In this document: one piece after another, positions 6,432-12,942 of the stretch
Numbering within the stretch: position 1 is the first letter of the stretch
Layout: the number at the start of each line of letters is the position of its first letter
Assembly: GCA_005879205.1 (NCBI GenBank)
Contig: VBLD01000084.1
Span: 473-13,414, forward strand
Source of the DNA: Deltaproteobacteria bacterium
Lineage (GTDB): Bacteria > Desulfobacterota > Binatia > DP-6
Reading direction: 5' to 3'
Length of the DNA stretch: 12,942 nt
Made by a program: the position numbers and the translations under genes
Notes under the pieces: generated by a model
Databases searched by the model: none
What the model was told of the DNA's origin: nothing
What the model saw: only the letters and a program-made list of their open reading frames with translations

Positions 6432-7423
6432 ATCATCGCCCGGCCGGCTCGCGCCGCGGCACCGTCCTGCTCGCGCTCGGGGCGGCGGCTGGAGTCGTCG
6501 CCGCCGCCGCGGGGCTCGCTGGGCACCCCCGCGGGCGCGGGGTGCCGGCCGGCGCCGTGGCGCGCGTCAACGGCCAGCCGATCGGCAGCGAGGAGTACGA
6601 GCGAGTCGTCGCGGGCCCCGCGGGGCTCGCTGGACACCCCCGCGGGCGCGGGGTGCCGGCTGGCGCCGTGGCGCGCGTCAACGGCCAGCCGATCGGCAGC
6701 GAGGAGTACGAGCGAGTCGTCGCGGGCCTCGCGTCGGACCGTCGGAGCGGCGTCGACGCGAAGACGCGACGCCGGGTGCTCGACCGGCTGATCGACGAGG
6801 AGCTGCTCGTCGAGCGCGGTCTCGAGCTCGGGCTCGCGCGCCGCGACCCGCGCGTGAGGAAGGACCTGACCGCCGCCGTCATCGACGCCGTGGTGGCCGA
6901 GTCCGACCGCCAGCCGAGCGAGAGCGAGCTCCAGGCGTTCTCGGTCGAGCGCCCGGACGCGCTCCGGCGTCCGGGCCGGCTCCGCGTGCGGCAGGTGTGG
7001 TGCCGGGCGACGACGGCGGCCGAGGAGACCGCGGCGCTGGCGCGCGCGCGGGAGGCGGCGGAACGCTTGCGACACGACGAAGAGTTCGGCGCCGTGCGCG
7101 ACGCCGTCGGCGACGCGGAGCTGGCGCCCCTCCCCGACGCGCTCCTGCCGCCCGCCAAGCTGCTCGACTACCTCGGACCGACAGCGCTCCGCGCCGCGCT
7201 GGCGCTCGAGCCCGGAGCGGTGAGCGACCCGGTCCGCTCGCGGACGGGGTACCACGTGCTCCAGCTCGTCGAGCGGCGCGAGGATGCCGACCTGCCGCTC
7301 ACCGAGGCACGGCCCGAGATGGTCGCCGAGTTCCGCCGCCGGAGCGGCGAGCGGGCGCTTCGCGCCTACCTGGACGAGCTCAGGCGCCGCGGCGAGATCG
7401 AGGTCGTCCCGAGGCTCCCGTGA
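6428..7423 (+). CDS. Parvulin/SurA-like peptidyl-prolyl isomerase
   Basis: A 331-residue protein with an N-terminal hydrophobic segment (about 11-31, TVLLALGAAAGVVAAAAGLAG) as signal or membrane anchor. A SurA-N-like segment carries VARVNGQPIGSEEYERVV, the usual opening of periplasmic PpiC/SurA proteins, and appears twice (about 27-63 and 64-100). A helical chaperone region follows (RRVLDRLIDEELLVERG). The C-terminal rotamase-like domain starts near GRLRVRQVWCRAT and contains the diagnostic GAVSDPVRSRTGYHVLQLVE before an Arg/Glu-rich tail. Such proteins fold exported clients and isomerise prolyl bonds. The GTG start overlaps the DUF3604 stop (GTGA), and its own stop overlaps the next GTG in the same way. 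It may be a dedicated foldase for the DUF3604 protein. The duplication keeps the frame; its effect on folding is unknown. Confidence 0.85.
   Translation: MNHRPAGSRRGTVLLALGAAAGVVAAAAGLAGHPRGRGVPAGAVARVNGQPIGSEEYERVVAGPAGLAGHPRGRGVPAGAVARVNGQPIGSEEYERVVAGLASDRRSGVDAKTRRRVLDRLIDEELLVERGLELGLARRDPRVRKDLTAAVIDAVVAESDRQPSESELQAFSVERPDALRRPGRLRVRQVWCRATTAAEETAALARAREAAERLRHDEEFGAVRDAVGDAELAPLPDALLPPAKLLDYLGPTALRAALALEPGAVSDPVRSRTGYHVLQLVERREDADLPLTEARPEMVAEFRRRSGERALRAYLDELRRRGEIEVVPRLP
6507..6617 (+). repeat. 111-bp tandem duplication, copy 1
   Basis: First copy of a 111-bp (37-codon) direct tandem repeat inside the isomerase gene. It matches the adjacent copy at 109 of 111 positions by eye. It encodes a Gly/Ala/Pro linker plus the SurA-N-like VARVNGQPIGSEEYERVV segment. 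Confidence 0.95.
6618..6728 (+). repeat. 111-bp tandem duplication, copy 2
   Basis: Second copy, directly abutting the first and in the same frame. The two differences are G to A in the GGGCACC/GGACACC stretch and C to T in GGCCGG/GGCTGG. The first changes a codon wobble position and both are silent. This copy is continuous with the rest of the protein, so copy 1 is the extra one in functional terms. Confidence 0.95.
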
Positions 7424-8601
7424 TCGTGGGGCGGCTCGTGATCGCGCTCGTCCTCGTCGCCGCCCGCGCCGGCGCGCACGACCGGACGACGTCGACTTCG
7501 AGCTGGGACATCCGCGGCCGTGGAGCCCTCGTCACCGTGGGGCTCGCCGCGCTCGACGTCTCCCGCTTCCCCTGGGCGACGGGCGCTGATCGAGATGCGG
7601 CGCTCGGCGCCTACCTCGCTCGCCACCTCGAGCTGGTGGCGGGCGAAACGCCATGTGTCGTCGCCGCGGGACCTCGGGCGCTCGCCGCTCCGCCCGGGCG
7701 AGTGCTCTACGAGTGGCGTCTCGACTGTCCCCCCGGGGGAACGCTCGCCGTCCGGAGCGAGGTGCTTCTCGAGGTGGCGCCCGGCCATCTGCACTTCGCG
7801 CGCGTCAGGCGGGACGGGGCCGCGCCCGTGGAGCGCGTCCTGAGTGAGCGCGAGCGAAGCTGGGTCCTTGATGCGGGGTCCGGAGCCCCGGCGTCGGCGT
7901 CGGTCGCCGACTACGTGAAGCTCGGGGTCGAGCACATCCTCGGCGGTGCCGATCACGTGGCCTTTCTGGTCGCCCTCCTGCTGCTGGGCGGCGGCCTCGC
8001 CGACGTCGCCCGTCTCGTCACCGGCTTCACCGTCGGTCACAGCCTGACGCTCGGGATGGCGGTACTCGGCTGGGTGCAGCCCGACCGCGCGGCGGTGGAG
8101 GCGCTCATCGGTCTCTCGATCGCCCTGGTCGCGACGGAGAACGTCTGGCTCGCAGGAGAACGAACGTTCGTACTTCCTTCGATGGTCGTCGTGACGCTGG
8201 GAGCCCTCGCGATCTCCGCCGCGACGGGGTGGGGCAGGGTGCCCGCGGCCACGCTCGCCGGCGTGGCGCTCTTCGTGCTCTGCTACTTCGGGCTGCTTCG
8301 CCGCGTGTCGCGCCCCGGCGCGCTTCGCTGGGGGGTCGCCTTCCTGTTTGGTCTGGTGCACGGCTTCGGGTTCGCCGCCGTCCTGGTGGAGGCGCGGCTT
8401 GTGGCAGAACGCCTCGTGCCGGCGCTCTTCGGCTTCAACGCCGGCGTCGAGCTCGGCCAGCTCGGGGTCGTCGCGCTCATCTGGCCGGTCATGCACGCGA
8501 TTCAAGCCCGAGGCCGCCTGAGGCACGCGATCCTCGAGGCCGGCTCCGCCGTCGTGCTGGCGCTCGGCGTCTTCTGGTTCGTCAGCCGGGCGTACAACTG
8601 A
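7420..8601 (+). CDS. HupE/UreJ-type membrane protein
   Basis: A 393-residue membrane protein of the HupE_UreJ_2 type. A short signal sequence (MIVGRLVIALVLVAARAGAH) is followed by an extracytoplasmic domain to about residue 160. A block of six or more hydrophobic helices starts at the hallmark GVEHILGGADHVAFLVALLLL. Further motifs are TVGHSLTLGMAV (205-216), FGLVHGFGFA (310-319) and FNAGVELGQLG (339-349). Conserved H172, D178, H179, H207, H314 and E344 could bind metal; relatives HupE and UreJ are linked to nickel uptake, but no hydrogenase or urease gene is in view, so the substrate is open. The GTG start overlaps the isomerase stop (GTGA). A good-sized hairpin follows the stop. Its place in the cluster suggests metal supply to, or membrane partnership with, the exported DUF3604 protein. 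Confidence 0.88.
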   Translation: MIVGRLVIALVLVAARAGAHDRTTSTSSWDIRGRGALVTVGLAALDVSRFPWATGADRDAALGAYLARHLELVAGETPCVVAAGPRALAAPPGRVLYEWRLDCPPGGTLAVRSEVLLEVAPGHLHFARVRRDGAAPVERVLSERERSWVLDAGSGAPASASVADYVKLGVEHILGGADHVAFLVALLLLGGGLADVARLVTGFTVGHSLTLGMAVLGWVQPDRAAVEALIGLSIALVATENVWLAGERTFVLPSMVVVTLGALAISAATGWGRVPAATLAGVALFVLCYFGLLRRVSRPGALRWGVAFLFGLVHGFGFAAVLVEARLVAERLVPALFGFNAGVELGQLGVVALIWPVMHAIQARGRLRHAILEAGSAVVLALGVFWFVSRAYN

Positions 8602-8614
8602 TCGGCGGCACGAT

Positions 8615-8654
8615 GCGCGCCGCAGCTGGCGGCCGGTAAACGGCCGCGGCGCGC
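8615..8654 (+). terminator. GC hairpin after the HupE-like gene
   Basis: A 9-bp perfect outer stem (GCGCGCCGC 8615-8623 with GCGGCGCGC 8646-8654) encloses a 5-bp inner stem (8631-8635 with 8641-8645) around a GTAAA loop, with a 7-nt bulge on the left. It starts 14 nt after the stop codon. There is no T run after it, so it may be a U-less terminator or an mRNA-end stabiliser. Confidence 0.4.
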
Positions 8655-8715
8655 CCAAGAGGGCCATGCGTCGCCCTCGACCGACTTCCCGACGATCGAT
8701 TTATTCGATTTTTGC

Positions 8716-8745
8716 TTGACAAACTGCACAGCGCGTGTGCTACCA
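8716..8745 (+). promoter_or_regulatory. Promoter of the cysteine-rich protein gene
   Basis: A perfect TTGACA (8716-8721) in an AT-rich pocket is followed by GTGCTACCA (8737-8745), the same pair seen at 4142 but with one extra spacer base. The gene starts 58 nt downstream, leaving an untranslated leader of about 50 nt. Confidence 0.6.
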
Positions 8746-8803
8746 ACGCTTTCGCGCCAACGTGTCACTACAGCGGGACGCCGACGTCCATCTAGGGGGT
8801 GCC

Positions 8804-11707
8804 ATGGGTCAAGCGAAGACGCGTCTCACCCTGAAGGCTCTGACGCTCTGCGCGGTTGCGGGAATAATGGCCCCTGCGGGGCGGGCGGCGGCTCAGATCC
8901 TGACCGCGTCGCCCAGCACCTCTGGAGCGACGTGCAGCGGAGGCGGCGGCGGGGACGGCGACTGCCGCAACACGGTTGCGTTGTCGACGGCCAACAACGG
9001 CATCACCTTCACCAGTCGCTACGCGTGGAACATCAACGCCGACACGACCGTCTTCAGCACTCACGACACCAGCGGAAACGCCCAGCACAACCTGTCGCTG
9101 AGCGTGAAGGCGCCCGGGTCCTACTTTCTCACCGTCGACACCCGGCGGACCGGCGACATGAACCGCATCTCCGACGCCAGCGGCTGTGACGGCAGCGCCG
9201 ACACGAGCGCGACCACTGGCAGCCAGAGCGGCGGCACGCTGTCTTCGGGGAGCCTGAGCCTCACCGACCCGGGCTCGACCGGCAGCGGTGGGGGCGACGC
9301 CAACGTGCCCTTCAACCAGACCAACACGGCGCACATCGACGGGACGAGCAACGGGGTGACCAAGGTCCACACGCTGACCTTCACCTGGAACGGATCCGTG
9401 CGCAGTAACTCGTGCGAGGCGGCGGTCCGGCAAGGCGAGTCCTCCGGCACCACGAGCGGGTGCACCGCGTGCGGCTACCCGGGAAGTCCCTCGCGCACCC
9501 AGTCGGGCGACGGCCACTTCGTCACCGTGACGCTCCACTATTGCGGCGACGGGGTCGTCGACTCGTCGCTGGGGGAGACGTGCGACCAGGGCGCGGCGAA
9601 CGGCTCCTCGACCTCGTGCTGCGACGCCAACTGTCACCTGGTCACGCCCGGCACCGTCTGCCGCGCCTCGGCGGGTGCCTGCGACCCGCAAGAAGTCTGT
9701 ACGGGTAGCAGCGGCGCCTGTCCGAACGACGTCGTCGATCCCATAGGCACCGTCTGTCGCGGTCCCGCCGGACCATGCGACCAGGCCGAGACCTGTGACG
9801 GGTCCAAGGTATGTCCGAACGACGTGTTCCTCGGGAGCCAGGGGGGGTCGTTCGTCTGTCGTCCGGCGGCGGGTCCCTGCGACCATACCGAGATCTGCAG
9901 CGGCACCAGCGCCCAGTGTCCTCCCGATACCTTCCTCTTCGGCAACCAATGCCGTGCCTCGGCCGGCGTCTGCGACCCGGCCGAGTTCTGTAACGGCTCG
10001 AGTGCTCTCTGTCCGAACGACGCGAAGAGTCCATCGGGCACTGTATGCCGGGCGTCCGCCGGCCCATGCGACACGGCGGAGACCTGCGACGGGCTGACGA
10101 ACGGCTGCCCGGCGGACGGCTTTGCCTCGTCGAGTACCATCTGTCGCACCGCCGCGGGCGAGTGCGACCTGGCCGAGAACTGTCCAGGCAACAGCGTCAA
10201 CTGTCCGGCCGACGCGAAGAAAGCGAACGGTACCGCCTGTAGCTCCGACGCGAACCCCTGCACGCTGGATCAGTGCAACGGCACGAGCGCGACGTGTCAG
10301 CATCCGCCCGGGAACTCCGGGGCGGTCTGTCGCGCGTCAGGGGGCGTGTGCGACCTTGCCGAGACGTGTACGGGCTCGAGCAGCACGTGTCCGAACGACG
10401 CCAAGAGTACCGCGGTTTGCCGGGCGGCGGCCGGCGACTGCGACGCCGCCGAGAGCTGCGACGGCTCGAGCAACACCTGTCCGCCCGACGGCTTCATGTC
10501 GAGCCTGGTCGAATGCCGCGCCTCGGCCGGCCCGTGCGACCTGGCCGAGAACTGCACGGGCAGTAGCCCCGATTGTCCGCCCGACGTGTTCCAGGGCAGC
10601 AACGGCGGCGCCTTCATCTGTCGGCCGGTGGCCGGCGACTGCGACGTCGCCGAGGTATGCGACGGCACGGGACCCAACTGCCCGGCCGACGGGTTCAAGT
10701 CGTCGAGCAACGTCTGCCGCGCGTCGGCCGGGGACTGCGACGTCGCCGAGAACTGTACGGGCTCGAGCGCCGACTGCCCGGGCGATTCGGTGCAGCCGGG
10801 CGGCACCACGTGCCGCGCCGCGGCCGGCCCGTGCGACGTGGCCGAGATGTGCGACGGCTCGAGCGTGAGCTGTCCGGTCGACGGCTTCCAGACGTCCAGC
10901 GTCGTCTGCCGACCGTCGGCAGGCATCTGTGACGTGGCCGAGAACTGCACCGGCTCGAGTGCCGGCTGCCCAAGCGACGCGTTCCAGCCCTCGAGCACGC
11001 AGTGTCGTGCGGCAGCGGGCGCGTGCGACGTGGCGGAGAACTGCACCGGCTCGAGCGCGAACTGTCCGGCCGACGCGGTCCGGAACTCGAGCTTCGTCTG
11101 CCGTGCCTCGGCGGGGGCCTGCGATCTCGCCGAGAACTGCGACGGCTCGAGCGTCAACTGTCCGCCCGACGCGAAGAGCACGGCCATCTGCCGCCCGGCG
11201 GCCGGCGCCTGCGACCAAGCCGAGAGCTGCGACGGCTCGTCCAACACCTGTCCTGCGGACGCGCTCCAGCCGTCCGGCTTCACGTGCCGGGCGGCGGCGG
11301 GCGTCTGCGACGTCGCCGAGACCTGCTCGGGCTCGAGCACCGCGTGCCCGTCCGATGCGTTCAAGTCCGCCGCCACCGAGTGCCGCGCGTCGACCGGCGT
11401 CTGTGATCCGGCCGAGAACTGCACGGGCTCGAGCGCGACGTGTCCGGCCGATGGTCACAGCCCGGACAGCGACGGCGACGGCGTCTGCGACATTGCCGAC
11501 AACTGTCCGAACGACGCCAAGAGTACCGCGGTTTGCCGGGCGGCGGCCGGCGACTGCGACGCCGCCGAGAGCTGCGACGGCTCGAGCAACACCTGTCCGC
11601 CCGACGGCTTCATGTCGAGCCTAACACGCCGCCGGGGGACGACAAGTTCAAGTTCAAGGGCTCGATCGTCCTGCCGCACCCGTTCAACCCGCCGCTCGAC
11701 CCGCTGA
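8804..11707 (+). CDS. Secreted protein with disintegrin-like Cys repeats (frame broken at 3' end)
   Basis: 967 residues as read; ATG with AGGGGG (8794-8799) just upstream. A Sec signal peptide ends near A30 (GRAAAQ). Residues about 31-250 form an unrecognised Gly/Ser/Thr/Asn-rich, probably beta-sheet domain. A myxo-type disulfide element follows (YCGDGVVDSSLGETCDQG). From 9659 to 11458 there are 19 repeats of about 30-33 residues built on CR-x4-G-x-CD-x2-E-x-C-x-G, then CPxD. This pattern closely resembles the core of ADAM/snake-venom disintegrin domains; one repeat, near 10240, is divergent. A thrombospondin-3 stub (DSDGDGVCDIADNC) follows, then a 20th repeat identical in DNA to repeat 9. 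After 11622 the frame is lost and the last 27 residues are Arg/Ser-rich nonsense. The real C-terminal domain continues in another frame (11623-12120). Probably an extracellular, disulfide-stabilised surface or adhesion protein; function is inferred. Confidence 0.8.
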   Translation: MGQAKTRLTLKALTLCAVAGIMAPAGRAAAQILTASPSTSGATCSGGGGGDGDCRNTVALSTANNGITFTSRYAWNINADTTVFSTHDTSGNAQHNLSLSVKAPGSYFLTVDTRRTGDMNRISDASGCDGSADTSATTGSQSGGTLSSGSLSLTDPGSTGSGGGDANVPFNQTNTAHIDGTSNGVTKVHTLTFTWNGSVRSNSCEAAVRQGESSGTTSGCTACGYPGSPSRTQSGDGHFVTVTLHYCGDGVVDSSLGETCDQGAANGSSTSCCDANCHLVTPGTVCRASAGACDPQEVCTGSSGACPNDVVDPIGTVCRGPAGPCDQAETCDGSKVCPNDVFLGSQGGSFVCRPAAGPCDHTEICSGTSAQCPPDTFLFGNQCRASAGVCDPAEFCNGSSALCPNDAKSPSGTVCRASAGPCDTAETCDGLTNGCPADGFASSSTICRTAAGECDLAENCPGNSVNCPADAKKANGTACSSDANPCTLDQCNGTSATCQHPPGNSGAVCRASGGVCDLAETCTGSSSTCPNDAKSTAVCRAAAGDCDAAESCDGSSNTCPPDGFMSSLVECRASAGPCDLAENCTGSSPDCPPDVFQGSNGGAFICRPVAGDCDVAEVCDGTGPNCPADGFKSSSNVCRASAGDCDVAENCTGSSADCPGDSVQPGGTTCRAAAGPCDVAEMCDGSSVSCPVDGFQTSSVVCRPSAGICDVAENCTGSSAGCPSDAFQPSSTQCRAAAGACDVAENCTGSSANCPADAVRNSSFVCRASAGACDLAENCDGSSVNCPPDAKSTAICRPAAGACDQAESCDGSSNTCPADALQPSGFTCRAAAGVCDVAETCSGSSTACPSDAFKSAATECRASTGVCDPAENCTGSSATCPADGHSPDSDGDGVCDIADNCPNDAKSTAVCRAAAGDCDAAESCDGSSNTCPPDGFMSSLTRRRGTTSSSSRARSSCRTRSTRRSTR
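9659..11458 (+). repeat. Array of 19 disintegrin-like four-Cys repeats
   Basis: Codon-phased protein repeats of about 90-105 bp with four cysteines each. Typical units read CRASAGPCDLAENC then TGSS and CPxD. Most copies have drifted in DNA through synonymous changes, so the array is old. Words such as TGTCCGAACGACG (starts near 9720, 9811, 10011 and 10388) and CGGCTCGAGC recur and give microhomology for recombination. Confidence 0.92.
10388..10506 (+). repeat. Exact 119-bp direct repeat, copy 1
   Basis: Identical by eye over 119 bp to 11504-11622, offset 1116 bp. It encodes CPNDAKS through the ninth disintegrin-like repeat to GFMSSL. Here it is in natural context, flanked on both sides by normal repeats in frame. 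Confidence 0.95.
11504..11622 (+). repeat. Exact 119-bp direct repeat, copy 2
   Basis: Second copy, beginning at the last Cys codon of the thrombospondin-3 stub (DNC) and ending at AGCCT just before the C-terminal domain. The left join keeps the frame; the right join shifts it. Other array units differ from each other by many synonymous changes, so perfect identity means a very recent copy event or an assembly join. Confidence 0.95.
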
Positions 11708-12120
11708 CGAAGGGCGTGCGGGTCGTCACGACCGACTCCATGAACGGGACGGTCCTCGACGCGACCATCCCCGGGGGCGCCTACAACTCCGTGACCAAGG
11801 TGGGGTGGAAGGTGAACTCGTCCCACACCACGTGGAACTACCGGAACGCCGGCACGTCGACGCCGCTGATCAGCGGCATCAACAAGGTCGTGATCAAGGA
11901 CCGGTCCACCAAGTCGCCGGGCCTCGTCCAGTTCAGCGTCGGCGGGAAGAACGGCAGCTACCCGGTGCCGCCGTCGAAGATCCCCGTGAAGGGCACCATC
12001 GTGATCGATTCGCCGAAGGCCATGACCGGGCAGTGCGGCGAGGCGACGTTCCCCGGTCCGCCGCCGGCGATTCCAGCCTGTATCTTCTACTCGAGCGGTG
12101 CGACGCTGAAGTGCAAGTGA
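11623..12120 (+). pseudogene. Out-of-frame C-terminal domain of the Cys-rich protein
   Basis: 165 codons opening with NTPPGDDKFKFKG and ending GATLKCK. They hold a coherent beta-rich domain (GVRVVTTDSMNGTVLDATIP, VTKVGWKVNSSHTTWNYR, NKVVIKDRSTKSPGLVQFSV) and a Cys pair near the end. I recall similar C-terminal domains after cysteine-rich or thrombospondin-3 regions in Deltaproteobacteria-like secreted proteins, but cannot name the family. It has no start, signal or ribosome site of its own; the first in-frame ATG is internal, at 11740. Its frame differs from the repeat array, and the break falls exactly at 11622/11623. It is best read as the severed end of the gene starting at 8804, unless the junction is an assembly error. 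Confidence 0.75.
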
Positions 12121-12130
12121 GGTGACCGTC

Positions 12131-12385
12131 GTGAGATCACAGGTCCTGCGGAGGGTCGCGTCGGGAAGCAACGCGGGCCGAGCCGTCGGCTACCTCCTGG
12201 CCCTGTTGCTCTTGGTCGGTGGAAGACCCGCTGGCGCGCAGATGACGAGCGTGTCGATCAGCACGGGATGCGGAGCCAACGCCGCAGGGCCGTGCGGCAT
12301 GTCGGCGCACGGATCGGGGAACCGTGAGGTCGGTTCCGTTCGTTTCGTCGAAAGGGGTGGACGATGCTTTCGCGACGGGAATTGA
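12131..12385 (+). CDS. Small secreted protein, unknown
   Basis: 84 residues from a GTG preceded by GAGGT (about 12119-12123); a GTG three codons earlier is also in frame. A strong signal peptide ends near PAGAQ (A36/Q37) after the hydrophobic stretch YLLALLLLVGG. The mature part is only about 48 residues, Gly/Ser-rich with three cysteines (TGCGANAAGPCGMSAHGSG and GGRCFRDGN). No family recognised. It starts 10 nt after the stop of the severed domain and overlaps the next gene by 22 nt. It could be a genuine small exported protein coupled to its neighbour, or the stub of a longer gene whose end has been lost. Confidence 0.45.
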   Translation: MRSQVLRRVASGSNAGRAVGYLLALLLLVGGRPAGAQMTSVSISTGCGANAAGPCGMSAHGSGNREVGSVRFVERGGRCFRDGN

Positions 12386-12942
12386 TCGGCAAGGCGGCTG
12401 TCGGTGCTGCGGCGGCGGTGGCTGTGAGTGCGACAGGGGTTGCCGCTGCGCGAGCTCTTCATGGCGCGGCGGACGACCCGACGGGCGGCCCCGCGGACGA
12501 CCATGACGGGCGGAACGCTGTCCCGCCGCCTGCCGAACCGCCGCCCGCCGACTCTGCGGCGATCTCGGCGCCTCCGGCCTGGGATCTGCTGAGCCCGCTC
12601 GTCGCCGGCTCCGTGGTCGGGCACGGCTGGCGACTCGTCGACCTGGGCCCGGTGGAGGACGGGTCGTGCGTCGTGACGCTGCAGAACCGGCGCGGCCGAG
12701 CACACCGGGTCCATCTCTGCCGCAACGACGGGAAGCCGCAGGGCATCATTTACACGCGCCGGGTGGATCTCGTGGTGATGAATGAGGGATACGGCGACCT
12801 CCCCACCGAGGAGCGCTTGGCGCAGGCGGTCGCAAAGCTGGCCCACGTGATCGCGGCCAACGAGGCCAGGGTGCCGGGCCGCGTCACCGAGCTGCTGCCC
12901 CACGCGGAGCGGTTGCGTCGCTTCGCCGCGGCGGCGCCCCCG
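12364..12942 (+). CDS. Tat-exported protein of unknown function (partial)
   Basis: An open frame of 193 codons that runs off the right edge without a stop. ATG is preceded by AAAGGGG (12351-12357) at 6 nt. The N-terminus has a twin-arginine motif (SRRELIGK) and a long Ala/Val-rich hydrophobic stretch ending near AAARA, so Tat export is likely. Residues about 32-72 are an Asp/Pro/Ala-rich linker. A compact domain follows: WDLLSPLVAGSVVGHGWRLV, VVTLQNRRGRAHRVHLCRND and DLVVMNEGYGDLPTEERLA, then a helical end. I do not recognise the family; the single C119 in VHLCRND and nearby His residues might bind a cofactor, which is speculation. Overlap with the preceding small ORF suggests one transcript. 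Confidence 0.7.
   Translation, partial: MLSRRELIGKAAVGAAAAVAVSATGVAAARALHGAADDPTGGPADDHDGRNAVPPPAEPPPADSAAISAPPAWDLLSPLVAGSVVGHGWRLVDLGPVEDGSCVVTLQNRRGRAHRVHLCRNDGKPQGIIYTRRVDLVVMNEGYGDLPTEERLAQAVAKLAHVIAANEARVPGRVTELLPHAERLRRFAAAAPP

Noticed and set aside
8792..10303. 503-codon minus-strand open frame opposite the Cys repeats
   Set aside because: Regularity simply mirrors the plus-strand repeats; no ribosome site or recognisable domain.
9659..11458. Possible CRISPR or non-coding direct-repeat array
   Set aside because: Repeats are codon-phased, vary at wobble positions and keep the cysteine pattern, so they are protein repeats; there are no identical repeats with unique spacers and no cas genes.
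9659..11622. Diversity-generating retroelement target
   Set aside because: No reverse transcriptase or template repeat in the window, and differences are scattered synonymous drift, not adenine-directed.

Overview
This is a GC-rich, gene-dense bacterial window. Genes with GTG starts overlap by 4 nt, secreted proteins carry cysteine-rich and thrombospondin-3-like repeats, and families such as DUF3604, HupE/UreJ, SCP2 and haloalkane dehalogenase are present. That mix suggests an uncultured soil or sediment lineage of the old Deltaproteobacteria or a neighbour such as Candidatus Binatota. This is inference from gene content; no rRNA or other phylogenetic marker lies in the window.

Left part, minus strand (34-3775). 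A TetR-type regulator is followed at 4-44 nt spacings by a subgroup-I haloalkane dehalogenase, a DPM1-like family 2 glycosyltransferase and a 2OG-Fe(II) oxygenase: one likely operon. An SCP2 sterol-carrier protein lies beyond it behind its own possible promoter. The tetR promoter has an inverted repeat as its exact 17-bp spacer, which looks like an autoregulatory operator. A small single-span membrane protein is encoded divergently at 3858.

Middle part, plus strand (4142-8654). A clear promoter drives three translationally coupled genes: a secreted or lipoprotein DUF3604 (PHP-like) protein, a membrane-anchored parvulin/SurA-like peptidyl-prolyl isomerase and a HupE/UreJ-type membrane protein. 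Both internal junctions are GTGA overlaps. A large GC hairpin follows. The isomerase gene has a near-perfect in-frame 111-bp tandem duplication of its SurA-N-like segment.

Right part, plus strand (8716-12942). A promoter almost identical to the DUF3604 one precedes a secreted protein with about 20 four-cysteine repeats resembling the core of ADAM/snake-venom disintegrin domains. At its 3' end an exact 119-bp copy of an internal repeat sits just after a thrombospondin-3 stub and breaks the frame. The conserved C-terminal domain (11623-12120) is left out of frame. This is either a recent rearrangement or an assembly chimera, and it is the most important thing to check. A small secreted ORF and the start of a Tat-exported protein of unknown function, running off the right edge, finish the window. 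No RNA gene, CRISPR array, transposase or complete defence system was seen.
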